Shown one piece after another: positions 16,712 through 26,368 of a DNA stretch of 64,000 bases. Under the pieces are notes generated by a model. The model saw nothing but the letters and a program-made list of their open reading frames with translations. It did no database searches and had not been told where the DNA came from. A program made the translations under genes and the position numbers. Within the stretch, counting starts at the first letter, position 1; the number at the start of each line of letters is the position of its first letter. The DNA comes from BPGX01 sp037447455 (GTDB lineage: Bacteria; Bacteroidota; Bacteroidia; B-17B0; Aurantibacillaceae), in the NCBI GenBank assembly GCA_037447455.1, contig JBBIGQ010000003.1, positions 62,001 through 126,000 on the forward strand, written 5' to 3'.

Positions 16712-18526
16712 ATGAAACCTCTAAAGTTGATAATTTTACTATTAGCATTGAGTATTTCAATTTCTGCTCAAAAGATTAACGTACAGGTGAGTACGACAAA
16801 ACCCTCTGTTGGCGTGCCTTTTGAAATAGCATTTCACATGAATGCCGCCCCTCAGGGTTTTACACATCCTTCTTTCAAGGAGTTTGAAGTAATATCAGGG
16901 CCCAATCAAAGCCAGAACATTCAGTTCATCAACGGCAATGTATCTCAATCGTTTTCCATTTCTTATGTTCTAATTCCTAAAAAAGAAGGAGCGGTAGTCA
17001 TAGGTGCTGCTAAAGCAGTATTCAACGGAAAATCTGTATACAGTTCCCCAATTACTCTGGATGTCCAAAAAGGAAACAGCAATTATTCGGCTCAACAAAA
17101 TAGACGCACTAATGGGGGAAAATCTTCTTCAGTGGAAGTTGACAAAGAAGATATTTTTGTCAGAACAATTGTGAATAAAAAGCAATGTTATTTAGGTGAA
17201 CAAATTACATTGACACAAAAAATCTATACCCGCTTAGAATTACGTGGTATTCAAAACATCCAATTTCCTCATCTTAAAGGATTCTGGGCAAAAAATCAAG
17301 ATAAAAATAATAACATTCAATTAAACATTGAAAACATGAATGGCATCAATTATTATGTAGGTGTGATTAGCACTCAATACATCTTCCCTCAAAGAATCGG
17401 TAAGCTTACTATTCCATCATTAGAAATTGAATGTGTAGTAAGGAAAAGAAGTAACCGCCCACCACGTGATATTTTTGAGCAGTTTTTTGGTGTGAACGCG
17501 TATGAAGATAGAGTTGTCAGTATTAAAAGTCAGCCCATCACTATTCAGGTAGAAGATTTGCCGGTGCAAAATAAACCCGATGATTTCTCTGGTGCTGTTG
17601 GAACTAACTTTTCATTCAAGGTAGAAATCAATAAAAACAAAGTGGCTGCTAATGATGCCATTAACCTGAAGGTTATCATTTCAGGGAATGGTAATATCCC
17701 ACTTATTGATGCACCTAAAATTAATTTCCCATCAGAATTGGAAACATACGATCCAAAAATTTCAGAAAACATTTCTACTGCAAATGGTGTAAGTGGAACA
17801 AAAACCTTTGAATACCTTATTATTCCAAGGCAAGAAGGTATTTACAAATTAAACGACATTCATTTTTCTTATTTCAATTTAAATTCAAAATCTTACATAA
17901 CTATTCCTTCACCTGAGATTATCATTGAAGTAACGCCTTCAACTCATCCCAATAATAATGCCGCACAAGTATATCATCAATTCAAGCAAGAAGTGAGTGC
18001 AAACGATAATGATATTCATTTTATCAAAACGTATCCTTATATCATTACTAAAAAAGATGAAACATTTTTTAACTCACCCACACACATTCTTGCTTTGATT
18101 TTTCCTTATCTGGCTATGTTAGTAGTTTTTGGTTATTATTCTTATCAAAAAAATCTTCGTCAGGATTGGGTTAGTTATCAACAAAAACATGCTTCCAAAA
18201 TTGCGCATCAGTATTTGCGTGCAGCCGAGCAAGCACTTAAAAAGAACCAAACGACAGAGTTTTATACTGCTATTTTACAGGCGTTAGAAAATTATTTTAT
18301 TTTCAAATTCAAAGTACCAAAGTCAGAATTGTCAAAAGATAAAATCAAAAATACCTTCCATCAAAAGCAAATTCCTGAATCTATTCAAAAACATTACTTT
18401 GAAATTTTAGATACCTGTGAAATGGCTAAATATTCACCTATCCAAACCATTGCTTCCCTTAATGAAGTATACACCAAAGCGCAGCAAATCATTACTCAAA
18501 TTGAACAACATCGTTTTTCTGCTTAA
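16712..18526 (+). CDS. batD: BatD, periplasmic beta-domain protein
   Basis: This protein of about 604 residues has a signal peptide (LIILLLALSISISAQ), several consecutive beta-sandwich domains (INVQVSTTKPSVGVPFEIAFHMNA; VEINKNKVAANDAINLKVIISGNGN), one transmembrane helix near residues 470-490 (ILALIFPYLAMLVVFGYYSYQ), and a cytoplasmic helical tail. This is the canonical BatD architecture. The start is ATG 16712 and not the in-frame TTG at 16703, which overlaps the end of batC. The stop lies 10 bp before batE. Confidence 0.88.
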   Translation: MKPLKLIILLLALSISISAQKINVQVSTTKPSVGVPFEIAFHMNAAPQGFTHPSFKEFEVISGPNQSQNIQFINGNVSQSFSISYVLIPKKEGAVVIGAAKAVFNGKSVYSSPITLDVQKGNSNYSAQQNRRTNGGKSSSVEVDKEDIFVRTIVNKKQCYLGEQITLTQKIYTRLELRGIQNIQFPHLKGFWAKNQDKNNNIQLNIENMNGINYYVGVISTQYIFPQRIGKLTIPSLEIECVVRKRSNRPPRDIFEQFFGVNAYEDRVVSIKSQPITIQVEDLPVQNKPDDFSGAVGTNFSFKVEINKNKVAANDAINLKVIISGNGNIPLIDAPKINFPSELETYDPKISENISTANGVSGTKTFEYLIIPRQEGIYKLNDIHFSYFNLNSKSYITIPSPEIIIEVTPSTHPNNNAAQVYHQFKQEVSANDNDIHFIKTYPYIITKKDETFFNSPTHILALIFPYLAMLVVFGYYSYQKNLRQDWVSYQQKHASKIAHQYLRAAEQALKKNQTTEFYTAILQALENYFIFKFKVPKSELSKDKIKNTFHQKQIPESIQKHYFEILDTCEMAKYSPIQTIASLNEVYTKAQQIITQIEQHRFSA

Positions 18527-18536
18527 CCTTACAATT

Positions 18537-19313
18537 ATGAAGATGAAAAAAACTTTTCAACACTTTATCATTTGCTTTTTTACCGTGTTTCTTAATTTCT
18601 CACTCCTTGCAAAAAACACATCTGATATTTCATCTATAATTAAATCGGCAGAAGAAGCATATAAACAAAAAAATTATTCTAAGTCCATTGAATTGTATCA
18701 AAAAATTTTAAATCAACATTATGAAAGTTTTGAAATTTACTACAATCTCGGAAATGCTTATTTTAAGAACAATCAATTAGGCAAAGCCATTTTATATTAT
18801 GAAAAAGCCAAAAGATTAAATTCTTCTGACCCCGATTTGAAACATAATTTATCCATTGCATACAATAAAACCATTGATAAAATTGACACCAAAGAAAATT
18901 TTTTCATAGAAATAACTAAAAACAATTTTTTGAATCAATTAAATCTAACTTTCCTCGCTTATGTAACTATTGCCATTGCTTTTCTGACGCTATTAGTGTT
19001 TATTTTATTTTTGTATCATACACTTTATAGAAAATTATACGCTACATTATTGATTCTATTTGTGTTTGCGGACCTTGCTCTTTATATTCTTTCCTATTCC
19101 TCTAAAAAATCTCAACAGACAAGCCATTTTGCCATCATCACTGAAAAACAGGTAAAAGTGAATAGTGAGCCCATTTCTAATGCCGTTATTAAGTTTAATT
19201 TACACGAAGGAACAAAAGTAAAATTACTACAAAAAGTAGATAACTTCTACCTTATACGGCTTGAAAACGGCACTGAAGGTTGGATTGATGAAAAGTCAAT
19301 AGAGATTATTTAA
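18537..19313 (+). CDS. batE: BatE, TPR and SH3b membrane protein
   Basis: This 258-residue protein has a signal sequence, two TPRs (AYKQKNYSKSIELYQKILNQHYESFEIYYNLGNAYFKNNQLGKAILYYEKAKRLNSSD), two transmembrane helices at about residues 140-190, and a C-terminal bacterial SH3 domain (VKVNSEPISNAVIKFNLHEGTKVKLLQ...GTEGWIDEKSIEII). The SH3b domain suggests contact with peptidoglycan. The start is ATG 18537, since longer forms overlap batD in another frame. It is the last gene of the operon and converges with pepT, with 14 bp between them and no clear terminator. Confidence 0.85.
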   Translation: MKMKKTFQHFIICFFTVFLNFSLLAKNTSDISSIIKSAEEAYKQKNYSKSIELYQKILNQHYESFEIYYNLGNAYFKNNQLGKAILYYEKAKRLNSSDPDLKHNLSIAYNKTIDKIDTKENFFIEITKNNFLNQLNLTFLAYVTIAIAFLTLLVFILFLYHTLYRKLYATLLILFVFADLALYILSYSSKKSQQTSHFAIITEKQVKVNSEPISNAVIKFNLHEGTKVKLLQKVDNFYLIRLENGTEGWIDEKSIEII

Positions 19314-19327
19314 ATTTTTTCTGCTTT

Positions 19328-20596
19328 TCAAGCACTTTTTTCTTCCCAGATATTTGCTAAATGGACAATTGTTTGTACGGCTTTCTGCATGTCCTGAACG
19401 CTTATCCATTCTTGCTTGCTGTGAAAAGCGTGTTCGCCGGCGAATATATTCGGACACGGTAATCCCATGAACGATAATCGTGAACCATCTGTGCCGCCTC
19501 TTACAGAAGATAACGTCGGTTCAATGCCTGCACGTTTTATCGATTCAATAGCATAATCTACCACAAAAGGATGTTTGTCTAAAATTAATTTCATGTTTCG
19601 GTATTGCTCTTTTATGATAACATTGGCAGAGGATTTAGGATAGTTTTGAATAACTTGATTAACAATAGTTTTAAGAATATCGCCCATGGATTGTAAGGTA
19701 TTTTTTTCAAATGCCCGCAGAATAAAATGCATTTCCACTTTTTCAATGTTCCCTTGAATACTGGTAGGATGAATAAAAGGTTCTTTTTTTTCAGTAGTTT
19801 CCGGTGCTTTATCTTTTGGGAGCAGAGCAATTATCTCAGCAGCAATTTTCAATGCGTTTTCCATTTTGTTTTTGGCAAGTCCCGGATGCGTTGAATACCC
19901 TTGAATTTCAACGATTGCCATATCGGCGCTAAATGTTTCATTTTCAATATGCCCTAATGTTTCGCCATCAATAGTGTAACCGTAGTGTGCATTTAATTTT
20001 TGAAGATTAATTTTTTCTGTACCTCTGCCCACTTCTTCATCGGGTGTAAATACGACTTTAATCGTTCCGTGTTTAATTTCAGGATGTTGAATCAGAAAGT
20101 GCATAGCATCCATGATTTCTGCCACACCGGCTTTATTATCAGCACCTAACAAAGTAGTACCGCTGGCAGTGATAATATCATTTCCGATTTGATGGTTTAA
20201 TTCCAGGTGATTTTGGGTCGTCAAAACTTGCGTTGTATCATCCGGCAAAACAATGTTTTGCCCCTGATAATTCTTGTGAATAATTGGCTTTACATTTTTT
20301 CCGGAACAATCCGGTGAAGTGTCCATGTGTGCACAAAAAAAGATGGTAGGTACTGTCTTGTGAGTATTGGCAGGTAATTCGGCATATACATAGCCGTTTT
20401 CATCCATTTCTACACTTTGCATGCCCATTGTGTTCAATTCTTCTACAAGTACACGGGCTAAATTTTTTTGTTTTTCAGTACTTGGGAATGAAGTGCTATT
20501 GGGGTCAGATTGAGTGTCGATTTGTACATATTTGATAAACCTGTCTACCACTGTATATGAATACGATTTAAATGTTTCATGGATAAGATTCTTCAT
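19328..20596 (-). CDS. pepT: Peptidase T, tripeptide aminopeptidase
   Basis: This 422-residue M20B-family dizinc aminopeptidase releases the N-terminal residue of tripeptides in the cytoplasm. Metal and catalytic motifs are present: FCAHMDTSPD, LLGADNKAGVAEI, TPDEEVGRGTEKI with the Glu-Glu pair, TIDGETLG, and FAGEHAFHSKQEW near the C-terminus. Length is normal for PepT. The start is ATG 20596; a longer frame to 20623 would put the start within a probable promoter region containing ATCTTTGC. Confidence 0.92.
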   Translation of the reverse strand: MKNLIHETFKSYSYTVVDRFIKYVQIDTQSDPNSTSFPSTEKQKNLARVLVEELNTMGMQSVEMDENGYVYAELPANTHKTVPTIFFCAHMDTSPDCSGKNVKPIIHKNYQGQNIVLPDDTTQVLTTQNHLELNHQIGNDIITASGTTLLGADNKAGVAEIMDAMHFLIQHPEIKHGTIKVVFTPDEEVGRGTEKINLQKLNAHYGYTIDGETLGHIENETFSADMAIVEIQGYSTHPGLAKNKMENALKIAAEIIALLPKDKAPETTEKKEPFIHPTSIQGNIEKVEMHFILRAFEKNTLQSMGDILKTIVNQVIQNYPKSSANVIIKEQYRNMKLILDKHPFVVDYAIESIKRAGIEPTLSSVRGGTDGSRLSFMGLPCPNIFAGEHAFHSKQEWISVQDMQKAVQTIVHLANIWEEKSA

Positions 20597-20707
20597 AAAA
20601 TAGTTTTTGCAAAGATGCGACAAAATATGGTATCAAAAAACTTATTCTATAACAATCTATTCAAGCAGAAGTGTGTCTAAAAAATAGTTTGTAAAATAGA
20701 ACTTAGT

Positions 20708-20989
20708 TTATTTTTTATTTATCAAACTATCTATTTGATTTTTCAATAACTCTGGGTGGTGTGAAAAATAGTTTAATATACTATCTTTTTGTTGCGGACT
20801 TAAATTATCTTCTACAGTCAAACATTGTAAGGTATCGTTCCACTTTTGTTCTGCTGTTAACTTTTGACTCAACACTTCTATTTCCACCCAATCTTCCAGG
20901 TTCCTATATATGGAAGGGTGAGCCCCCTCCTCTGTTTTTTTTGAGCATTGAATAAAAATTAGCGTGCTTATTGAGAACAAGCTTTTCAT
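20708..20989 (-). CDS. Small lipoprotein of unknown function
   Basis: This 93-residue protein begins MKSLFSISTLIFIQCSKK, with a lipobox ending at Cys. The rest is helical and charged and ends LKNQIDSLINKK. No family is recognised. The ATG at 20989 overlaps the stop of the EVE gene (TGATG), which decides the start and implies translational coupling. About 110 bp separate its end from the start of pepT. Confidence 0.65.
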   Translation of the reverse strand: MKSLFSISTLIFIQCSKKTEEGAHPSIYRNLEDWVEIEVLSQKLTAEQKWNDTLQCLTVEDNLSPQQKDSILNYFSHHPELLKNQIDSLINKK

Positions 20990-21405
20990 CAATATTTCGC
21001 ACCGCCTAGTTCGCATATAATTTTATATTCATCGTCTGTTACTTTGCTCACAGATAATCGCTGCTGCTTAACCAATTGCATTGATTTAAGCACCGGATGT
21101 GATTTTATTTCTTCTAAACGTACAGTTTTTTTCAAACTTTTATAGGGCTTTATATCCACACATACCCACTTGCCGGTATCATCTGTCGGGTCTGGATAGT
21201 GTTCTTTAATAACCTCTGCAATGCCTACAATAGCAAGCCCCTCATTACTGTGATAAAACAAACATTTATCTCCTTTTTGCATGCTCAGCAGGTTTTTTCT
21301 GGCCTGAAAATTTCTTACCCCGTCCCAAAAGGTCTTGCCGTCGTTTAATAATTGTTCCCAACTATATTTAAATGGTTCAGATTTTATCAGCCAATATTGT
21401 GGCAT
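20989..21405 (-). CDS. EVE domain protein
   Basis: This 138-residue protein consists of a single EVE (PUA-like) domain: it opens with YWLIKSEPFKYSWEQLL, contains WDGVRNFQARKNLLSMQKGDKCLFYHSNEGLAIVGIAEVIKEHYPD, and ends in LSVSKVTDDEYKIICELGG. EVE domains bind modified bases in nucleic acids, but the target of this orphan form is unknown. It starts 7 bp after topA on the same strand and overlaps the small lipoprotein gene by 1 bp. Confidence 0.92.
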   Translation of the reverse strand: MPQYWLIKSEPFKYSWEQLLNDGKTFWDGVRNFQARKNLLSMQKGDKCLFYHSNEGLAIVGIAEVIKEHYPDPTDDTGKWVCVDIKPYKSLKKTVRLEEIKSHPVLKSMQLVKQQRLSVSKVTDDEYKIICELGGAKY

Positions 21406-21412
21406 ACTGATA

Positions 21413-23761
21413 TTATTTTTTTCTGGGTTTGGTACTTGTTTTTTTCTCTGGTTTGCTGACTTCTTCTACCGGTTCTCCACCTTTAAAATCTTCGCCTATA
21501 ATCTCTATCACTTCATTCAACGTTAATGCTTTGGGGTCTTTCTCTTTTGGAATTTTGTAATTTTTTTTATTGTAAGCAATATAAGGTCCGTAACGTCCAT
21601 TTAATATCTGGATACCCTCATTTTCAAAGCTTTGTATAATTTTAGATTGAGCAGCGTTTTGTTTGTTTTGAATCAGTTCAATAGATCTTTCAAGGGTGAT
21701 TGAATAAGGGTCTTCTTCTTTAGGTATGGAAGCAAAGATTCCGTCATACAGTACATACGGTCCGAATCTACCGATATTTACAATCACCTCTTTACCGTTA
21801 TGTTTACCTAAAACTTTTGGTAGTTCAAATAAATTTAAGGCTTGTTCAAGTGTAATGGTATGAATACTCATGTTTTTAGGCATTTTAGCGTATTTGGGTT
21901 TCTCCTCATCGTCTTGTTCTCCGAGTTGTACCAATGGCCCAAAACGACCTATTCGTGCGATGACTTTTTTTCCGGATTTAGGATCAATCCCCAACACCCG
22001 TTCGCCGGTGCTTCTCTCGGATTCTTCTATTGTTTGCACAACATCTTTATGAAATGGAAAGTAAAATTTCTCCAACATTTTCACCCAATCTAACTGACCA
22101 ATTGCTATTTCATCAAATTCTTCTTCTACGTTAGCAGTAAATTGATAGTCCATTATTTTTGGAAAATGTTTCATTAAAAAATCTGTTACTACAATTCCCA
22201 GATCTGTAGGAAATAGTTTGGCTTTTTCAGCACCAGTTGTTTCTTTTTTAATTTCTCTTCTGATGTGGTTATCTTCTAAAATAAGTTCTACATATTCTCT
22301 TTCTTTACCTTCTTTATCTGTTTTTAGTATATAATCTCTTTTTTGAATCGTGGAAATGGTAGGTGCATACGTGGAAGGACGACCTATTCCAAGTTCTTCT
22401 AACTTTTTGACCAGAGATGCTTCTGTGTATCTTGGGGGATGATGTGTAAAACGTTGTAATGCTTTAATTTCTTTGACCTGAAGTTCTTGTCTTTTTTTTA
22501 GAGGTGGTAATAAACTATTGCCTTCATTGGATGTTTCGGCTTCTTCGTCTGAGCTTTCTATGTATAGTTTTAAAAAGCCATCAAACTTGATGACTTCACC
22601 TTGGGCGATAAATTTTTCTTCCCGAGTACTTATTTTTATTTTAGCAATGGTTTTTTCTAATAGAGCATCGGCCATTTGTGAGGCGACTGTTCTTTTCCAT
22701 ATCAGTTCATAAAGTCGTTGTTCGTTTTTATCGCCTTCTATCTGAAGTTTATTGATATAGGTGGGTCGGATGGCTTCGTGTGCTTCCTGAGCATTTTTAC
22801 TTTTAGTAGTGAATTGACGTTTTTGATGGTACGTTTTGCCGTAGAAATCGTGGATAACTTCTTCAGCTGTTTCCAATGCATAGTCAGACAAGATCACAGA
22901 ATCGGTTCTCATATAGGTAATGTGCCCTGCTTCGTATAGTCGTTGGGCAATGACCATCGTTTGTGCTACTGAAAAACCTAATTTACGGGACGCTTCCTGC
23001 TGTAAAGTAGAAGTGGTAAAAGGAGCAGAAGGCGTGCGTTTGGCGGGCTTTGTTTCTATACTTTCTACTTCAAATTGTGCCTTTTTGCATTTTTCTAAAA
23101 AATCCTGTGCGTCTTTTTCGCTATCAAATTTTTTGTCTAATTCTGCTTTAAAGGTTTGTCCATCTGTTGAAAACAAAGCACTGATTTTGAAGAAGGCTTT
23201 GGATTCAAAATTCTGAATCTCCCTTTCACGTTCCACAATTAAACGAACGGCAACGGATTGTACGCGTCCGGCAGAAAGATTGGCTTTGATTTTTTTCCAG
23301 AGTATGGGTGAAAGTTCATAGCCCACTAATCTATCCAGAATCCGACGTGCTTGTTGAGCATTTACCAGATTAATATCAATGTCTCTCGGATTTTTAATCG
23401 CTTTTTCGATGGCTTTTTTGGTAATTTCGTGAAATACAATACGTCTTCTTTTTTCTTTTGGTAAATTCAGAGCTTCTGACAAATGCCAGGCAATGGCTTC
23501 TCCTTCTCTATCTTCATCGGATGCTAACCATACAATATCTGATTCTTTGGAGTATTTTTTTAGTTCGTCAATGATTTTCTTTTTTTCAGGATCTATGACA
23601 TAGCTTGGTTGGAAGCCATTATGGATATCTACACTTAAACCATTTTTTGCTAAATCCCGGATGTGACCAAAACTTGATTTTACTTCAAATTCTTTTCCTA
23701 AAAATTTCTGAATGGTCTTGGCTTTGGCAGGTGATTCTACGATGACTAAATTTTTTTTCAT
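21413..23761 (-). CDS. topA: DNA topoisomerase I
   Basis: This 782-residue type IA topoisomerase relaxes negative supercoils. The N-terminal Toprim domain has IVESPAKAKTIQKFLG and the DEDREGEAIAWHL acidic motif. The catalytic tyrosine lies in HITYMRTDS. The C-terminus lacks the Cys4 zinc fingers of E. coli TopA and instead has three copies of a GRFGP-type repeat (RIGRFGPLVQLG, NIGRFGPYVLYDG, LNGRYGPYIAYN), followed by a basic KKTSTKPRKK tail. This is the usual arrangement in Bacteroidota. It is divergent from the GWxTD gene across 99 bp. Confidence 0.95.
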   Translation of the reverse strand: MKKNLVIVESPAKAKTIQKFLGKEFEVKSSFGHIRDLAKNGLSVDIHNGFQPSYVIDPEKKKIIDELKKYSKESDIVWLASDEDREGEAIAWHLSEALNLPKEKRRRIVFHEITKKAIEKAIKNPRDIDINLVNAQQARRILDRLVGYELSPILWKKIKANLSAGRVQSVAVRLIVEREREIQNFESKAFFKISALFSTDGQTFKAELDKKFDSEKDAQDFLEKCKKAQFEVESIETKPAKRTPSAPFTTSTLQQEASRKLGFSVAQTMVIAQRLYEAGHITYMRTDSVILSDYALETAEEVIHDFYGKTYHQKRQFTTKSKNAQEAHEAIRPTYINKLQIEGDKNEQRLYELIWKRTVASQMADALLEKTIAKIKISTREEKFIAQGEVIKFDGFLKLYIESSDEEAETSNEGNSLLPPLKKRQELQVKEIKALQRFTHHPPRYTEASLVKKLEELGIGRPSTYAPTISTIQKRDYILKTDKEGKEREYVELILEDNHIRREIKKETTGAEKAKLFPTDLGIVVTDFLMKHFPKIMDYQFTANVEEEFDEIAIGQLDWVKMLEKFYFPFHKDVVQTIEESERSTGERVLGIDPKSGKKVIARIGRFGPLVQLGEQDDEEKPKYAKMPKNMSIHTITLEQALNLFELPKVLGKHNGKEVIVNIGRFGPYVLYDGIFASIPKEEDPYSITLERSIELIQNKQNAAQSKIIQSFENEGIQILNGRYGPYIAYNKKNYKIPKEKDPKALTLNEVIEIIGEDFKGGEPVEEVSKPEKKTSTKPRKK

Positions 23762-23860
23762 GGGCGTAGGTTAGTATAAATTTCTGCAAAGATGTGTAAA
23801 ATTTTTCTTTTAGATACCATTCTGTATGTTTTACGAAATTTTTTTGTCAATTTTGCAAAG

Positions 23861-25348
23861 ATGAAACTATTATTTATTGCAGTTTTATTTTCTATTCCAT
23901 TCGTTTTCAGCGCTCAGGATAAACCTGTTATTTATTGGAATACTTTTGTTTTTCATGTACCTGATGATACTGCTAAAAAATCCTGTTATGCAGAAATAGC
24001 ACTTACAATTGCTCCGTACAATTTGAATGTTCAGAAAAACAAGGACAGTAGTTTGTTTGTTGCTATCAAAGGAATAGTTGATATTTATGAAGGGAATAAC
24101 TTATTTAAAAGAGATAGTTTTGTTGTAAAAAGCCCTGCTTCAAAAAAATTGGAAGAGTTGAACTATTTTGGTTATATCAGAAGGTACTGGTTAAATAACT
24201 TTAAAAAATATACCATTCAACTACGTATTACAGATGCCTTTGCAAAAGAACCCCATTCTTATTTTTATGATGAAAAGAACATCCCAACCCTCTTTAAATC
24301 GGATAGTATATGTTTCTCAAGTATTCAGTTTATTGATGTTATTGAAAAATCACAGCAGCCCAATATGTATTACAAGCATGCTTATACCATTATTCCATAC
24401 AACGACACTTATTTCAATGAACAGTATGATGAATTAAAGTTTCTGACAGAACTGTACTTTGCAGATAAGATTGTGGGTGAAAATGAACCGTTTGTCGTCC
24501 ATTATTATATCATTGACAAAGACAATAATAAAGTAGTAGAAAATTTTGGTGGTTTCAAAAAAATGCAGGCGTCTAAAGTCAATGTGTTGATAGGTACATT
24601 GTCTATTAAGAATTTGCCTTCCGGTAATTATTTTCTGAAAATTGAGGTAAAAAACAAATTTAATACACTTTTGAACCAAACCAAAATTTATTTTCAAAGG
24701 AAAAGTTATACAGCCAAGAAACACTCTTCATTCAACGATGAGTTATTTTTTGGCAATCAAACGAATATTGATACACTTAAAATGTGGACGGAATCTTTGT
24801 GGCCAATTGCTAATCAATTAGAAAAAGAATGGATTATTAACCAAACCATTAATAAAGATGCTCAAATGATGAAAAATTTCATGGTAGATTTTTGGGATAA
24901 AAGGGCATCCGACACTACATCTGCTGTTAAACTGGCAAAAGAGTATTATACTCAATTGAATTATGTAATGAAGAACTTTAAGTGCGGAAAAATAGCCCCT
25001 TATTATACAGACAGGGGCAGGGTTTTTTTACAATACGGGGCACCCCATCAACGTACTATTCAACTTTCTGAACCCGGTGCTTATCCTTATGAAATATGGC
25101 AGTATTATAGAATTTATGATGCAGCCACTCAGCAATTTTTTTCCAATCGCCGTTTTGTATTTGTCAATAAAGGGATTGCAGATGATTGTTATTCGCTCAT
25201 ACACAGCGATATGAAAGGGGAGTACAATAACCCTAACTGGCAAAGAGAAATTATGAAACACGATCCGTACAACATCAATGATCCTTACCAGCAACAAAAA
25301 ATGAATTACGGTAATAACTTTGACAAACTCTACCAAAACCCTCAGTAA
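23861..25348 (+). CDS. GWxTD domain protein, secreted
   Basis: This 495-residue protein has a signal peptide (MKLLFIAVLFSIPFVFSAQ), a large beta-rich N-terminal region, and a C-terminal GWxTD-type domain. The latter shows MVDFWDKRASDTTSAVKLAKEYY and then GKIAPYYTDRGRVFLQYGAPHQRTIQLSEPGAYPYEIWQYYRI. The family is widespread in Bacteroidota and related phyla with no established function. I prefer ATG 23861, which begins the signal peptide; the longer frame to 23792 adds an unlikely extension. Its stop is immediately followed by the ATG of a glycosyltransferase gene. Confidence 0.82.
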   Translation: MKLLFIAVLFSIPFVFSAQDKPVIYWNTFVFHVPDDTAKKSCYAEIALTIAPYNLNVQKNKDSSLFVAIKGIVDIYEGNNLFKRDSFVVKSPASKKLEELNYFGYIRRYWLNNFKKYTIQLRITDAFAKEPHSYFYDEKNIPTLFKSDSICFSSIQFIDVIEKSQQPNMYYKHAYTIIPYNDTYFNEQYDELKFLTELYFADKIVGENEPFVVHYYIIDKDNNKVVENFGGFKKMQASKVNVLIGTLSIKNLPSGNYFLKIEVKNKFNTLLNQTKIYFQRKSYTAKKHSSFNDELFFGNQTNIDTLKMWTESLWPIANQLEKEWIINQTINKDAQMMKNFMVDFWDKRASDTTSAVKLAKEYYTQLNYVMKNFKCGKIAPYYTDRGRVFLQYGAPHQRTIQLSEPGAYPYEIWQYYRIYDAATQQFFSNRRFVFVNKGIADDCYSLIHSDMKGEYNNPNWQREIMKHDPYNINDPYQQQKMNYGNNFDKLYQNPQ

Positions 25349-26368
25349 ATGCCCACTTACGCAATTGCCATTCTGAATTACAATGGCTGCTCTTTGTTGC
25401 AAACCTATCTTTCCGTTGTAGTACAACACCATCCAACACATACTATTTACGTTATAGACAATGCTTCAACAGACGATAGTATTCAGTGGTTGAAAACACA
25501 TTATCCTTCCATTTCTATTATTCAAAATGAGAAAAATTATGGCTTTGCAAAAGGATATAATGAAGGATTGAAACACATTCAAGCCGATTATTATATTTTA
25601 ATGAACAATGATATTCGTACAACAGAAAATTGGTTAGAGCCCATTCTTGCGTTTATGAGTAAACGAGAAGAGGTGGCTATCTGCATGCCCAAACTTTTGG
25701 ATGATCAAAATACTGAAAAGTTTGAATATGCCGGTGCTTGTGGTGGTTATTTAGACGTATTGGGTTATCCCTTCTGTAGAGGGAGAATCTTTCAGGAATT
25801 AGAAGCAGACAAAGGACAGTACGACGACATCAGAGAAATTTTTTGGGCAACTGGTGCTTGCATGGTGATTAAATCAACGGTATTTTGGCAAGCAGGTGGA
25901 TTTGACGATGATTTTTTTGCACACATGGAAGAAATTGACTTATGCTGGAGGATTAAAAATATCGGATATAAGGTGGTGGTGTATCCGGAATCTCAAGTTT
26001 TCCATTTGGGTGGCGGAACATTGAAGAAAATAAATCCGCACAAGACATACTTAAATTTCCGAAACAGTTTACTTACTCTTGTCAAAAATCATCCCTATAA
26101 AAATTTATTTTGGAAAATAATTTTCAGATTATTATTGGATGGGGTAGCGGGTTTAAAATTCTTAGTGGAGGGGCATGGCAAGCATACGTTGGCAGTGATA
26201 AGAGCACATTTTTTTTTCTACAAAAATTTTAAAAAATTTTTTAATAAAAGAAAAGTATTTGAAGCGCAATATTATGTTCAATATACATTTGAACCAACAT
26301 TACATAAAAGCATTGTGATTCAGCATTATTTGTTTAAAAAGAAAACCTTTAGTGAATTTACTCTGTAA
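25349..26368 (+). CDS. Glycosyltransferase family 2
   Basis: This 339-residue GT-A enzyme resembles the rhamnosyltransferase-like WcaE/RfbF type of GT2. It begins YAIAILNYNGCSLL, binds nucleotide sugar around VIDNASTDDS, has the metal-binding DxD-like YILMNNDIRTTENW, and the acceptor-side WATGACMVIKSTVFWQAGGFDDDFFAHMEEIDLCWR with the ED catalytic pair. A basic C-terminal region may bind the membrane. It would add a sugar to a cell-surface glycan. It abuts the GWxTD gene (TAAATG) and overlaps the end of prmA by 11 bp convergently. Confidence 0.9.
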   Translation: MPTYAIAILNYNGCSLLQTYLSVVVQHHPTHTIYVIDNASTDDSIQWLKTHYPSISIIQNEKNYGFAKGYNEGLKHIQADYYILMNNDIRTTENWLEPILAFMSKREEVAICMPKLLDDQNTEKFEYAGACGGYLDVLGYPFCRGRIFQELEADKGQYDDIREIFWATGACMVIKSTVFWQAGGFDDDFFAHMEEIDLCWRIKNIGYKVVVYPESQVFHLGGGTLKKINPHKTYLNFRNSLLTLVKNHPYKNLFWKIIFRLLLDGVAGLKFLVEGHGKHTLAVIRAHFFFYKNFKKFFNKRKVFEAQYYVQYTFEPTLHKSIVIQHYLFKKKTFSEFTL

